Both the position numbers and the translations under genes were made by a program. This document shows positions 47,041 to 55,137 of a stretch of 64,000 nucleotides of DNA, piece after piece. Below the pieces are notes generated by a model, which did no database searches, was not told where the DNA came from, and worked only from the letters and a program-made list of their open reading frames with translations. Origin of the DNA: Tenacibaculum mesophilum. Lineage in GTDB: Bacteria > Bacteroidota > Bacteroidia > Flavobacteriales > Flavobacteriaceae. Location of the stretch: NCBI RefSeq assembly GCF_003867075.1, contig NZ_CP032544.1:1544001-1608000 (forward strand), given 5' to 3'. Every line of letters starts with the position of its first letter. Within the stretch, counting starts at the first letter, position 1.

Positions 47041-47081
47041 TGGTGGTTACAACTCAAAAAGCAAGCCAAACATTTTTCAGC

Positions 47082-48023
47082 TTAATTATTTAGTTCTTCT
47101 TTAGAGTTTCCTTCCTCTTTACCTTCAATTTCTTTCTGATTGTTTTGGAGTACCTCTTTTTTTGGAGGTTCAAAATGCAACCCTTTGGCATCTACAATAT
47201 GTATATCTCTTTGAGGGAACGGAATACTTATATTATGCTCTCTAAACAGCTCGTCTATTTTAAACCGTATATCACTTTTTGGTATCGCTGCCTGAAAACT
47301 ATCATTTAACGTAAAAATTAATTTAAAATTTAACGAACTATCTCCGAAATTTTCAAAAAGTACTAAAGGAGCTGGATGCTGGTATACTTTTGGATGTTCA
47401 CTGGCCGCTTGCAACAATAATTTTTTCACTAAAGCTACATCACTACCATAGGCCACACCCACTGTTACACTTTCTCTAGTTGTAGTACCATTTTGCGTCC
47501 AGTTATATAGGCTGTTAGATAAATACTTGTGATTAGGAATAACCAATACTTTATTATCGATTGTTACGGCTCTAGTGGTTCTCAGTTTTATCTCTTCCAC
47601 CCTACCAACTTTTCCATCTAGTTCAATAATATCTCCCACATGAACACTTTTATCAAGAATAATAAAAACTCCAGAGATTATATCTTGAAAAAAGGTTTGT
47701 AACGCCAAACCAATACCTATTAACAAAGCAGAAGACGCTACTAAAATCGCACTTAAATCGACTCCTGCTGAACTTAAACCTATTGAAAAAACAATTACAT
47801 ATACTAACCAACTAGTAAATGAGAAAATAGTATCAAATTTATTTTTGTCTTCCTGTTCTAGTTTACTTTTTGCTAGTACTTTTAAATATTTCAACAAAAG
47901 CTTCACTAAAAGTAAACCTACTATTAAAAACAAAATTGTTTTTACTGTAAACTCGATATCTTTTCCTCCTATTGGTATTCTATAGTTTAGAAAATCCGTT
48001 ATTTCTTTTATTATTTCTTTCAT
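47082..48023 (-). CDS. mscS: small-conductance mechanosensitive channel (MscS family)
   Basis: The 313 residues have three N-terminal membrane spans, a pore helix LLIGIGLALQTFFQDIISGV near 98-117 and the cytosolic beta domain (VHVGDIIELDGKVGRVEEIKLRTT, VLVIPNHKYLSN). It releases solutes on osmotic downshift. It has a charged extension at the C-terminus (KEEGNSKEELNN). Length and order fit a simple MscS. Confidence 0.93.
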   Translation of the reverse strand: MKEIIKEITDFLNYRIPIGGKDIEFTVKTILFLIVGLLLVKLLLKYLKVLAKSKLEQEDKNKFDTIFSFTSWLVYVIVFSIGLSSAGVDLSAILVASSALLIGIGLALQTFFQDIISGVFIILDKSVHVGDIIELDGKVGRVEEIKLRTTRAVTIDNKVLVIPNHKYLSNSLYNWTQNGTTTRESVTVGVAYGSDVALVKKLLLQAASEHPKVYQHPAPLVLFENFGDSSLNFKLIFTLNDSFQAAIPKSDIRFKIDELFREHNISIPFPQRDIHIVDAKGLHFEPPKKEVLQNNQKEIEGKEEGNSKEELNN

Positions 48024-48104
48024 CCTAGTTTATGTTATAATCGTTACACACAATTTATAATCAACACTTTTAAACAATATTAAGTAATTTCATAAAAGTG
48101 TTAA

Positions 48105-49427
48105 TTACCCATTATAACGAATCCATTTCCACAAATCTTTGTAGGTTGGTTTTTTACCGTACATTAAAATACCTACACGATAAATTTTAGCGGCAATCCA
48201 TACAATTACCATAAAAGTAAGAATTAATAGCAACATAGAAATGGCTATTTCCCACCAAGCAACTCCAAACGGGATTCTCATTAACATCACTATTGGAGAT
48301 GTAAAAGGTATATAAGAAAATATTACTGAAACCGGACCATGAGGATCGTTAATAACCGTTGCAAAACCTACATAAACTGCCAAAATTAACGGTAGCATAA
48401 TAGGCATCATAAATTGTTGTGTATCCGTTTCATTATCTACCGCTGCACCTACTGCTGCAAACAACGAGCTATATAACATATACCCTCCTAAGAAGTAGAA
48501 AATGAATAAGAAGAACATTTTTACTAAAGGCAATCTGAAAATTTCTTGCACAATCATTTCTCCTTTATTGGCTGCTGTTTGTTGAATAGCTTCCATTTGT
48601 TCTGGTGATACTTTTGCTGACTGCATTTCCATCATATCAACTCCAAAGAAAGAAGATGCTACTAGGCTAAACACTAAAAACAAAATTCCCCAAATAAAGA
48701 ACTGTAACAATCCAGCTGATGCATTTCCAATAATCTTTCCTAACATTAATTGAAAAGGTTTTACAGAAGAAACGATTACCTCAATAATTCTACTTGTTTT
48801 TTCTTCAATAACACTACGCATTACCGATGTTCCATAAATCATTACAAACATCATCAATAAATATCCTGCGATAGCTCCTACACCAATCTTTAATCCGTTG
48901 ATTAATTTTGATGATTTTTCCCCAGAGAAATTCAACATTTTAATTTCTGATGAAATTTTAGACTCTTCTATATGCGCAATATCAATTCCGAAGCTTGTTA
49001 GTTTTTTATGACGTAACTCCTTATCAATTTTATCTTCTAAACGTTCCATGATAGACATACTTGGCGAATCTTTAGAGAAAAACTCAATCGATTTTGCCAA
49101 CATTTCTAAACTATCTTGTTTCGGAATGTATAAAGCTCCGTAGTAATCTCCTTCTTCAACCTTTTTTTTAGAGTTTTCAATTCCTAAGGCTGTAAAATCT
49201 TCATACTTTACTGTTTTTGAATCTTTAAAAATATCTTTAGAGAACATTCCAGACTCATCAACATACACTATCTTCTTAACCTTTTCATCGTTCTTCTTCA
49301 TTAAGAAAAATACTAAAGCCCCCATACCAATCATTAACAATGGACTTAAGAAAGTCATAACGATAAACGACTTATTTCTAACCTTAGCAATAAACTCGCG
49401 TTCTATAATTAATCGTAATCTTTTCAT
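48105..49427 (-). CDS. ABC-2 type transporter permease (NatB-like)
   Basis: The 440 residues have one N-terminal span near 20-42, a large periplasmic domain and a cluster of five or six spans from about 185 to 425. It pairs with the ATP-binding protein encoded 3 bases upstream. Members export sodium, drugs or unknown compounds; the cargo here is not clear. It lies back to back with the marR-led beta-oxidation operon. Confidence 0.88.
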   Translation of the reverse strand: MKRLRLIIEREFIAKVRNKSFIVMTFLSPLLMIGMGALVFFLMKKNDEKVKKIVYVDESGMFSKDIFKDSKTVKYEDFTALGIENSKKKVEEGDYYGALYIPKQDSLEMLAKSIEFFSKDSPSMSIMERLEDKIDKELRHKKLTSFGIDIAHIEESKISSEIKMLNFSGEKSSKLINGLKIGVGAIAGYLLMMFVMIYGTSVMRSVIEEKTSRIIEVIVSSVKPFQLMLGKIIGNASAGLLQFFIWGILFLVFSLVASSFFGVDMMEMQSAKVSPEQMEAIQQTAANKGEMIVQEIFRLPLVKMFFLFIFYFLGGYMLYSSLFAAVGAAVDNETDTQQFMMPIMLPLILAVYVGFATVINDPHGPVSVIFSYIPFTSPIVMLMRIPFGVAWWEIAISMLLLILTFMVIVWIAAKIYRVGILMYGKKPTYKDLWKWIRYNG

Positions 49428-49430
49428 TGC

Positions 49431-50360
49431 TTAACTGTTTTTATGGATTGCTTGAATAAAAATATCGTTGGCACTTGGCACTAACTCTACAAAATGTTGT
49501 ACTTGTCCCTGAGTTGTTAAATACGATAACAAATCGTTTGGAGAACTTCCGTTGGTAAGTTTTACATTTAATTTTAACCCTTCATTTAACAATTTAAAAT
49601 CTGCTGGTAAAACCTCAAAGTTTTCTTTTAGCTTTTGCTCCACTTCTTTTGAATTAGAAGTAGCCAATCCAACCTGAAAAGTATTAGTTCTAAACTCCTT
49701 TTTAATATCTTCTAGCTTACCATCTAAAATTTTATTCGATTTATTAATCAACGCTATATAATCACACATCTCCTCAACAGACTCCATTCTATGGGTAGAA
49801 AAAATGATGGTAGCTCCTTCATCACGCAACTGTAAAATTTCTTTAGCTATTAGTTGTGCATTGATAGGATCGAACCCCGAAAAAGGCTCATCAAAAATTA
49901 ATAATTTAGGCTGATGTAATACCGTTACTATAAACTGTACCTTTTGAGCCATCCCTTTAGACAACTCTTCAATCTTTTTATTCCACCAAGCTCCAATATC
50001 AAATTTATCAAACCAATATTTCAATCGTTTTTTTGCTTCCGATTTACTCAACCCTTTTAATTGAGCAAGATATAGTGCCTGCTCTCCTACCTTCATACTT
50101 TTATACAATCCTCTTTCTTCAGGTAAATATCCTATATGTTCTATATGATTTGGAGCTAACTTCTCTCCATCTAAAATAATTTCACCTGCATCAGGCATTG
50201 TTATTTGGTTGATAATTCTAATAAGCGAGGTCTTTCCTGCACCGTTAGGCCCTAACAAACCAAAAACACTACCTTTAGGAATGTGCATTGAAACATTATT
50301 TAATGCAGTATAATCGCCATAACGCTTTACTACATTATTAATTTCTAATAAATTGTTCAT
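49431..50360 (-). CDS. ABC transporter ATP-binding protein (NatA-like)
   Basis: The 309 residues have Walker A GPNGAGKTS near 37-45, Q-loop GYLPEERGLY, signature LSKGMAQKVQ and Walker B LLIFDEPFSGFD near 151-162, then a C-terminal extension typical of NatA/CcmA-like exporters. It shares a divergent control region with marR, 189 bases apart, containing two palindromes. Confidence 0.92.
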   Translation of the reverse strand: MNNLLEINNVVKRYGDYTALNNVSMHIPKGSVFGLLGPNGAGKTSLIRIINQITMPDAGEIILDGEKLAPNHIEHIGYLPEERGLYKSMKVGEQALYLAQLKGLSKSEAKKRLKYWFDKFDIGAWWNKKIEELSKGMAQKVQFIVTVLHQPKLLIFDEPFSGFDPINAQLIAKEILQLRDEGATIIFSTHRMESVEEMCDYIALINKSNKILDGKLEDIKKEFRTNTFQVGLATSNSKEVEQKLKENFEVLPADFKLLNEGLKLNVKLTNGSSPNDLLSYLTTQGQVQHFVELVPSANDIFIQAIHKNS

Positions 50361-50482
50361 AGATTTATAGTTGATTAATTACCGTTTATTTAAAAACAGT
50401 AGTGACAAACTTACATATTTTTATACTCAATTAGTATACGCTTCTCTCTAAACGTTACAAGATTAATTTTTTGTTAATTTTA

Positions 50483-50524
50483 TTATGCATGCATAACTTT
50501 TTTATAAAATACTATGCATGCATA
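50483..50524. promoter_or_regulatory. twin palindromic operator between ABC transporter and marR operon
   Basis: TTATGCATGCATAA at 50483-50496 is a perfect 14-base palindrome. A second perfect palindrome TATGCATGCATA lies at 50513-50524, centres 29 bases apart. The second lies just upstream of the -7 box of marR, where a bound dimer would block polymerase. MarR proteins bind such palindromes and often repress themselves, so this is a strong candidate operator for both divergent units. Confidence 0.75.
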
Positions 50525-50535
50525 ATAAAATTTTA

Positions 50536-50543
50536 TATATTTG
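50536..50543 (+). promoter_or_regulatory. -7 promoter element of the marR operon
   Basis: TATATTTG fits TAnnTTTG. It ends 6 bases before the marR ATG, so the predicted transcript would start at or right before the codon and be leaderless or nearly so. Confidence 0.6.
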
Positions 50544-50549
50544 GCATTC

Positions 50550-51014
50550 ATGGATAAGGATAAATCAATAGATCACCAATTAAGAGCCACGTGGCAAGCC
50601 GTTGCTAAAATGTATAACGAGCAAGCTGCAAAGCATGATAGCACAATGGCTACGGCTTTTGCTTTATTGAATATAGATTTTGAAAACGGTACTCCTTCAA
50701 CTGCTCTGGGACCGTTAATGGGAATGGAACCTACAAGTCTTTCTCGTTTGTTAAAGACAATGGAAGACAAAGGAGTTATATGTCGCGAGAAAAATCCTAA
50801 TGATGGTAGAAGCGTTATTTTAAAGCTTACTAAATATGGTAAAGAAATGCGTGAAGTTTCAAAAGGGCATGTATACCAATTCAATAATAAAGTAAGAGAA
50901 CATATTACTGAAGAAGAATTAGAAACCTTCTTCAAAGTAACAACAACAATAAACAAACTAATTACAGATAAGTTAATATACGAAGAAGAAAATATTGACA
51001 ATAAAGCTGTATAA
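50550..51014 (+). CDS. MarR-family transcriptional regulator
   Basis: The 154 residues (start ATG, MDKDKSIDHQLRATW) have the MarR winged helix with ALGPLMGMEPTSLSRLLKTMED near 55-76 (recognition helix) and the wing NPNDGRSVILKLT. A longer frame from the TTG at 50541 lies in the promoter box. It heads a beta-oxidation operon and is next to twin palindromes, so it probably represses the operon and responds to a fatty acid or its CoA ester; the ligand is inference. Confidence 0.93.
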   Translation: MDKDKSIDHQLRATWQAVAKMYNEQAAKHDSTMATAFALLNIDFENGTPSTALGPLMGMEPTSLSRLLKTMEDKGVICREKNPNDGRSVILKLTKYGKEMREVSKGHVYQFNNKVREHITEEELETFFKVTTTINKLITDKLIYEEENIDNKAV

Positions 51015-51031
51015 AACAAACCAACAAACAA

Positions 51032-53437
51032 ATGGCAAGAAGAATTAAAAAAGTAGCAATTATCGGTTCTGGTATCATGGGATCAGGTATTGCATGTCAT
51101 TTTGCTAACATTGGCGTTGAAGTATTGCTTTTGGACATCGTTCCAAGAGAGCTTAACGACAAAGAAAAAGCAAAAGGATTAACCTTAGAAGACAAAGTAG
51201 TTCGTAACCGTTTGGTAAATGATGCTTTGACTGCTTCATTAAAGTCGAAACCATCACCTATCTACAATAAAAAATTTGCAGATAGAATTACTACTGGGAA
51301 CCTTGAGGACGATTTACACAAAGTAAAAGATGTAGATTGGATTATGGAAGTAGTTGTTGAACGCTTAGACATTAAACAAAGTGTTTTTGAGCAAGTTGAG
51401 AAATACCGTACACCTGGTACTATTATTTCTACCAACACTTCAGGTATTCCTATTAAGTTTATGAACGAAGGACGTAGTGAAGATTTCCGTAAACACTTTG
51501 CGGTTACACACTTTTTTAACCCTCCTCGTTATTTAAAATTATTTGAAGTTGTTCCAGGACCTGACTGTAAACAAGAAGTTACAGACTTCTTAATGGATTA
51601 TGGTTCTAAATTCTTAGGAAAAACTTCAGTATTAGCAAAAGATACTCCAGCGTTTATTGGAAACCGTATAGGTATCTTCGGAATCCAATCGTTATTCCAC
51701 CAAGTAAAAGAATTAGGGCTAACTATTGAAGAGGTTGATAAATTAACAGGGCCAGTTATTGGACGCCCTAAATCAGCTACTTTCCGTACTGTTGATGTTG
51801 TTGGATTAGATACTTTAGTACACGTTGCTAACGGAATCTATGAAAACTGTCCTAACGATGAAGCACACGACTTATTTAAGTTGCCAGATTTCATCAACAC
51901 AATGATGGAAAATAAGTGGTTAGGAAACAAAACCAAACAAGGTTTTTACAAAAAAACAACCAATGCTGAAGGAAAGCGTGAAATTTTAGCTTTAGACTTA
52001 AATACGATGGAATACCGTCCGTCTAAAAAAGCAAAATTTGCTACCTTAGAATTAACAAAAACAATCGATAAGCCAATTGACCGATTTAAAGTATTAGTTG
52101 GCGGAAAAGATAAAGCAGGAGAATTCTACCGTAAGAACTTCGCAGCAATGTTTGCGTATGTTCAAAATAGAATTCCAGAAATTTCTGATGAATTATACAG
52201 AATTGACGATGCCATGAAAGCTGGTTTCGGATGGGAAAATGGTCCTTTCGAAATTTGGGATGCTGTAGGAGTTGAAAAAGGTATCGAATTAATGAAAGCT
52301 GAAGGAAAGGAACCAGCTGCTTGGGTTACAGAAATGGTAGCTAAAGGAGAAAAATCTTTCTATACAGTTAAAGACGGTGCAACATATTACTACGATGTAC
52401 CTGCAAAAGCACAAGTTAAAAAACCAGGACAAGATTCATTTATCATCTTAGATAATATTCGTAAAACTACTGAGGTATTCAAAAACTCTGGAGTTGTTAT
52501 TGAAGATTTAGGAGACGGAATCTTAAACTGTGAATTCCAATCTAAAATGAACACTATTGGTGGTGATGTTTTAGCTGGATTAAACAAAGCGGTTGATTTA
52601 GCTGAAAAAGACTTCCAAGGATTAGTAATTGGTAACCAAGCTGCAAACTTCTCAGTAGGTGCCAACATCGGAATGATTTTTATGATGGCTGTTGAGCAAG
52701 AGTACGACGAGTTAAACATGGCTATCAAATATTTCCAAGATACCATGATGCGTATGCGTTACTCTGCAATTCCTACCATTGCTGCTCCTCACGGAATGGC
52801 GTTAGGTGGTGGATGTGAATTATCATTACACGCTGATAAAGTAGTTGCTGCTGCTGAAACATACATCGGATTAGTAGAGTTTGGAGTTGGAGTAATTCCT
52901 GGTGGTGGTGGATCTAAAGAAATGGCGTTAAGAGCTCAGGACTTATTCCACACTGGTGATGTTCAATTAAACGTATTACAAGAGCACTTCTTAACTATTG
53001 GTATGGCTAAAGTGGCAACTTCAGCTTATGAAGCATACGACTTAAACCTACTACAAAAAGGAAAAGATGTTGTGGTTGTAAACAAAGACCGTCAAATTGC
53101 AGAAGCTAAAAAGCACGCTGTGTTATTAGCTGAAGCAGGTTATACACAACCAGTAAAACGTAAAGATGTTTTAGTATTAGGTAAGCAAGCCTTAGGAATG
53201 TTCTTAGTAGGAACTGATTCTATGGAAGCTTCTAAATATATTTCTGAACACGATCAGAAAATTGCAAACAAACTAGCCTATGTAATGGCTGGAGGAGATT
53301 TATCAGAACCAACAAAAGTTACTGAGCAGTATTTATTAGACCTTGAGCGTGAAGCTTTCTTAAGTTTAACTACTGAAAGAAAAACGTTAGAGCGTATTCA
53401 GCATATGTTAAAAACTGGTAAACCTTTACGCAACTAA
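51032..53437 (+). CDS. 3-hydroxyacyl-CoA dehydrogenase / enoyl-CoA hydratase
   Basis: Two steps of beta-oxidation on one chain. The 801 residues have the dehydrogenase first: Rossmann GSGIMGSGIACHF near 11-23, catalytic His in VTHFFNPPRY near 155. The hydratase follows: GMALGGGCELSLHAD and GLVEFGVGVIPGGGGSKE near 600-640. In E. coli FadB and FadJ the order is reversed, so the gene is a Bacteroidota-type fusion. It is 17 bases after marR and followed by thiolase and acyl-CoA dehydrogenase. Confidence 0.95.
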   Translation: MARRIKKVAIIGSGIMGSGIACHFANIGVEVLLLDIVPRELNDKEKAKGLTLEDKVVRNRLVNDALTASLKSKPSPIYNKKFADRITTGNLEDDLHKVKDVDWIMEVVVERLDIKQSVFEQVEKYRTPGTIISTNTSGIPIKFMNEGRSEDFRKHFAVTHFFNPPRYLKLFEVVPGPDCKQEVTDFLMDYGSKFLGKTSVLAKDTPAFIGNRIGIFGIQSLFHQVKELGLTIEEVDKLTGPVIGRPKSATFRTVDVVGLDTLVHVANGIYENCPNDEAHDLFKLPDFINTMMENKWLGNKTKQGFYKKTTNAEGKREILALDLNTMEYRPSKKAKFATLELTKTIDKPIDRFKVLVGGKDKAGEFYRKNFAAMFAYVQNRIPEISDELYRIDDAMKAGFGWENGPFEIWDAVGVEKGIELMKAEGKEPAAWVTEMVAKGEKSFYTVKDGATYYYDVPAKAQVKKPGQDSFIILDNIRKTTEVFKNSGVVIEDLGDGILNCEFQSKMNTIGGDVLAGLNKAVDLAEKDFQGLVIGNQAANFSVGANIGMIFMMAVEQEYDELNMAIKYFQDTMMRMRYSAIPTIAAPHGMALGGGCELSLHADKVVAAAETYIGLVEFGVGVIPGGGGSKEMALRAQDLFHTGDVQLNVLQEHFLTIGMAKVATSAYEAYDLNLLQKGKDVVVVNKDRQIAEAKKHAVLLAEAGYTQPVKRKDVLVLGKQALGMFLVGTDSMEASKYISEHDQKIANKLAYVMAGGDLSEPTKVTEQYLLDLEREAFLSLTTERKTLERIQHMLKTGKPLRN

Positions 53438-53522
53438 AAGTTGCGAGTTATTAGTTTTCAGTTATAAGTGATCAATTAATAATCACTAAAAACTTAAAAC
53501 TAAACACTAAAAACTTGAAAAT

Positions 53523-54713
53523 ATGAAAACAGCATATATAGTAAAAGGATATAGAACCGCCGTAGGGAAATCTAAAAAAGGTGTGTTCAGATTTAAAAGA
53601 GCTGACGAATTAGCTGCTGAAACCATCAAATATATGATGACAAAGTTGCCAGAATTCGACGTAAAGCGTATCGACGATGTTATTGTTGGTAACGCAATGC
53701 CAGAAGGTTCTCAAGGATTAAACATGGCAAGAATTATTTCGTTAATCGGATTAGATTCTGTGGATGTTCCTGGAGTTACCGTAAACCGTTTCTGTTCATC
53801 AGGATTAGAAACTATTGGTATGGCAGTAGCAAAAATTCAATCTGGAATGGCAGAGTGTATTATTGCTGGTGGAGCAGAAAGCATGAGTTCTGTACCAATG
53901 ACAGGTTTTAAACCAGAATTAAACTACGATATCGTAAATGCAGGTCACGAAGATTACTATTGGGGAATGGGTAATACTGCTGAAGCAGTAGCGCAACAAT
54001 ACAATGTATCTCGTGCAGACCAAGATCAATTTGCATACGAATCGCACATGAAAGCTTTAAAAGCATTAGATAGCGATCGTTTTCAAGATCAAATAGCTCC
54101 AATTGATGTAGAAGAAACTTACATTGATGGAAACGGAAAACGCGCAACAAGAAATTACACCGTTACTAAAGACGAAGGTCCACGTCGTGGAACCAGCGTA
54201 GAAGCCTTAGCAAAATTACGTCCAGTATTTGCTGCTAATGGTTCTGTTACTGCTGGTAACTCATCACAAACAAGTGATGGAGCTGCCTTTGTAATGGTAA
54301 TGAGTGAAGATATGGTAAAAGAGTTAGGTATTCAACCAGAAGCTCGTTTAGTAAGTTATGCAGCAGCAGGAGTACCACCTCGTATTATGGGAATTGGTCC
54401 TGTAGCAGCAATTCCAAAAGCATTAAAACAAGCAGGTTTACAACAAATTGATATTGAATTAATTGAGCTAAACGAAGCGTTTGCTTCACAATCGTTAGCA
54501 GTTATTCGCGAATTAGGATTAAATCCGGATATCGTTAACGTAAATGGTGGGGCAATTGCTTTAGGTCACCCATTAGGATGTACTGGTGGTAAACTATCTG
54601 TTCAGTTATTCGATGAAATGCGTAAGCGTAACATGAATAACAAATACGGAATGGTAACCATGTGTGTAGGTACTGGTCAAGGTGCTGCTGGTATTTTTGA
54701 ATTCCTAAATTAA
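53523..54713 (+). CDS. fadA: acetyl-CoA C-acyltransferase (thiolase)
   Basis: Final step of beta-oxidation. The 396 residues have the nucleophilic Cys in NRFCSSGLETIG near 89, the His in GGAIALGHPLGCTGG near 350, and the second Cys in TMCVGTGQG near 382. It follows the multifunctional enzyme after 85 bases, a gap with A-rich imperfect repeats. The gene symbol is by role. Confidence 0.95.
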   Translation: MKTAYIVKGYRTAVGKSKKGVFRFKRADELAAETIKYMMTKLPEFDVKRIDDVIVGNAMPEGSQGLNMARIISLIGLDSVDVPGVTVNRFCSSGLETIGMAVAKIQSGMAECIIAGGAESMSSVPMTGFKPELNYDIVNAGHEDYYWGMGNTAEAVAQQYNVSRADQDQFAYESHMKALKALDSDRFQDQIAPIDVEETYIDGNGKRATRNYTVTKDEGPRRGTSVEALAKLRPVFAANGSVTAGNSSQTSDGAAFVMVMSEDMVKELGIQPEARLVSYAAAGVPPRIMGIGPVAAIPKALKQAGLQQIDIELIELNEAFASQSLAVIRELGLNPDIVNVNGGAIALGHPLGCTGGKLSVQLFDEMRKRNMNNKYGMVTMCVGTGQGAAGIFEFLN

Positions 54714-54745
54714 GAAACAAGACTATTAGAATCAAGAAACAAGAC
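54712..54745 (+). repeat. CAAGA-type repeat before the four-helix-bundle gene
   Basis: AAGAAACAAGAC occurs at 54712-54723 and again at 54734-54745, ending one base before the ATG of the inserted gene. Inverted relatives (TCTTGACTCTTG) occur on its other side. Confidence 0.7.
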
Positions 54746-54746
54746 G

Positions 54747-55103
54747 ATGCACAATTTCAAAAAATTAAAAATTTGGACTGAAAGCATGAATTTAGTTTCT
54801 GATTCTTATAAATTAACTAGAACCTTTCCAGACTTTGAAAAGTTTGGCTTGGTTTCTCAGATGAATAGATGTGCTGTTTCTATTCCTTCTAACATAGCTG
54901 AGGGTTCAAGTAAAAGCACTAACAAACATTTTAATAAATATTTAGAAGATAGCTTAGGTTCTTCATTTGAATGGGAAACACAATTAATTATTGCTTTTAA
55001 TGAAAGCTACCTATCTGAAGAAAAGTTTAAAGAATTAGAACAAAAAATTAAGTCAATACAAAAAATGATTTCAAGTTTCCAATCTGGTCTGAATAAGTCT
55101 TGA
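54747..55103 (+). CDS. four-helix-bundle protein (23S rRNA intervening-sequence family)
   Basis: The 118 residues match the S23/IVP family: KLKIWTESMNLVSDSYKLTR near the start, VSQMNRCAVSIPSNIAEGSS near 39-58 and a last helix. Such proteins occur in 23S rRNA inserts and as accessory proteins (Avd) of diversity-generating retroelements, but stand-alone copies are common in Bacteroidota with no known role. It interrupts a beta-oxidation operon and is bounded on both sides by CAAGA-type repeats, as if carried in as a unit. Confidence 0.85.
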   Translation: MHNFKKLKIWTESMNLVSDSYKLTRTFPDFEKFGLVSQMNRCAVSIPSNIAEGSSKSTNKHFNKYLEDSLGSSFEWETQLIIAFNESYLSEEKFKELEQKIKSIQKMISSFQSGLNKS

Positions 55104-55124
55104 CTCTTGGCTCTTGAATCTTAA
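55097..55124 (-). repeat. inverted CAAGA-type repeat after the four-helix-bundle gene
   Basis: On the minus strand this segment contains AAGATTCAAGAGCCAAGAG and TCAAGAC, an imperfect inverted copy of the repeats at 54712-54745. It overlaps the last codons of the gene. Confidence 0.6.
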
Positions 55125-55137
55125 AATCTAATATACT

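Noticed and set aside
53438..53522. Regulatory element in the gap before the thiolase gene
   Set aside because: A-rich repeats of ACTAAAAACTT type look like low-complexity drift; no stable stem or conserved box could be supported.
54747..55103. Accessory protein (Avd) of a diversity-generating retroelement
   Set aside because: No reverse transcriptase, template repeat or variable protein lies nearby.
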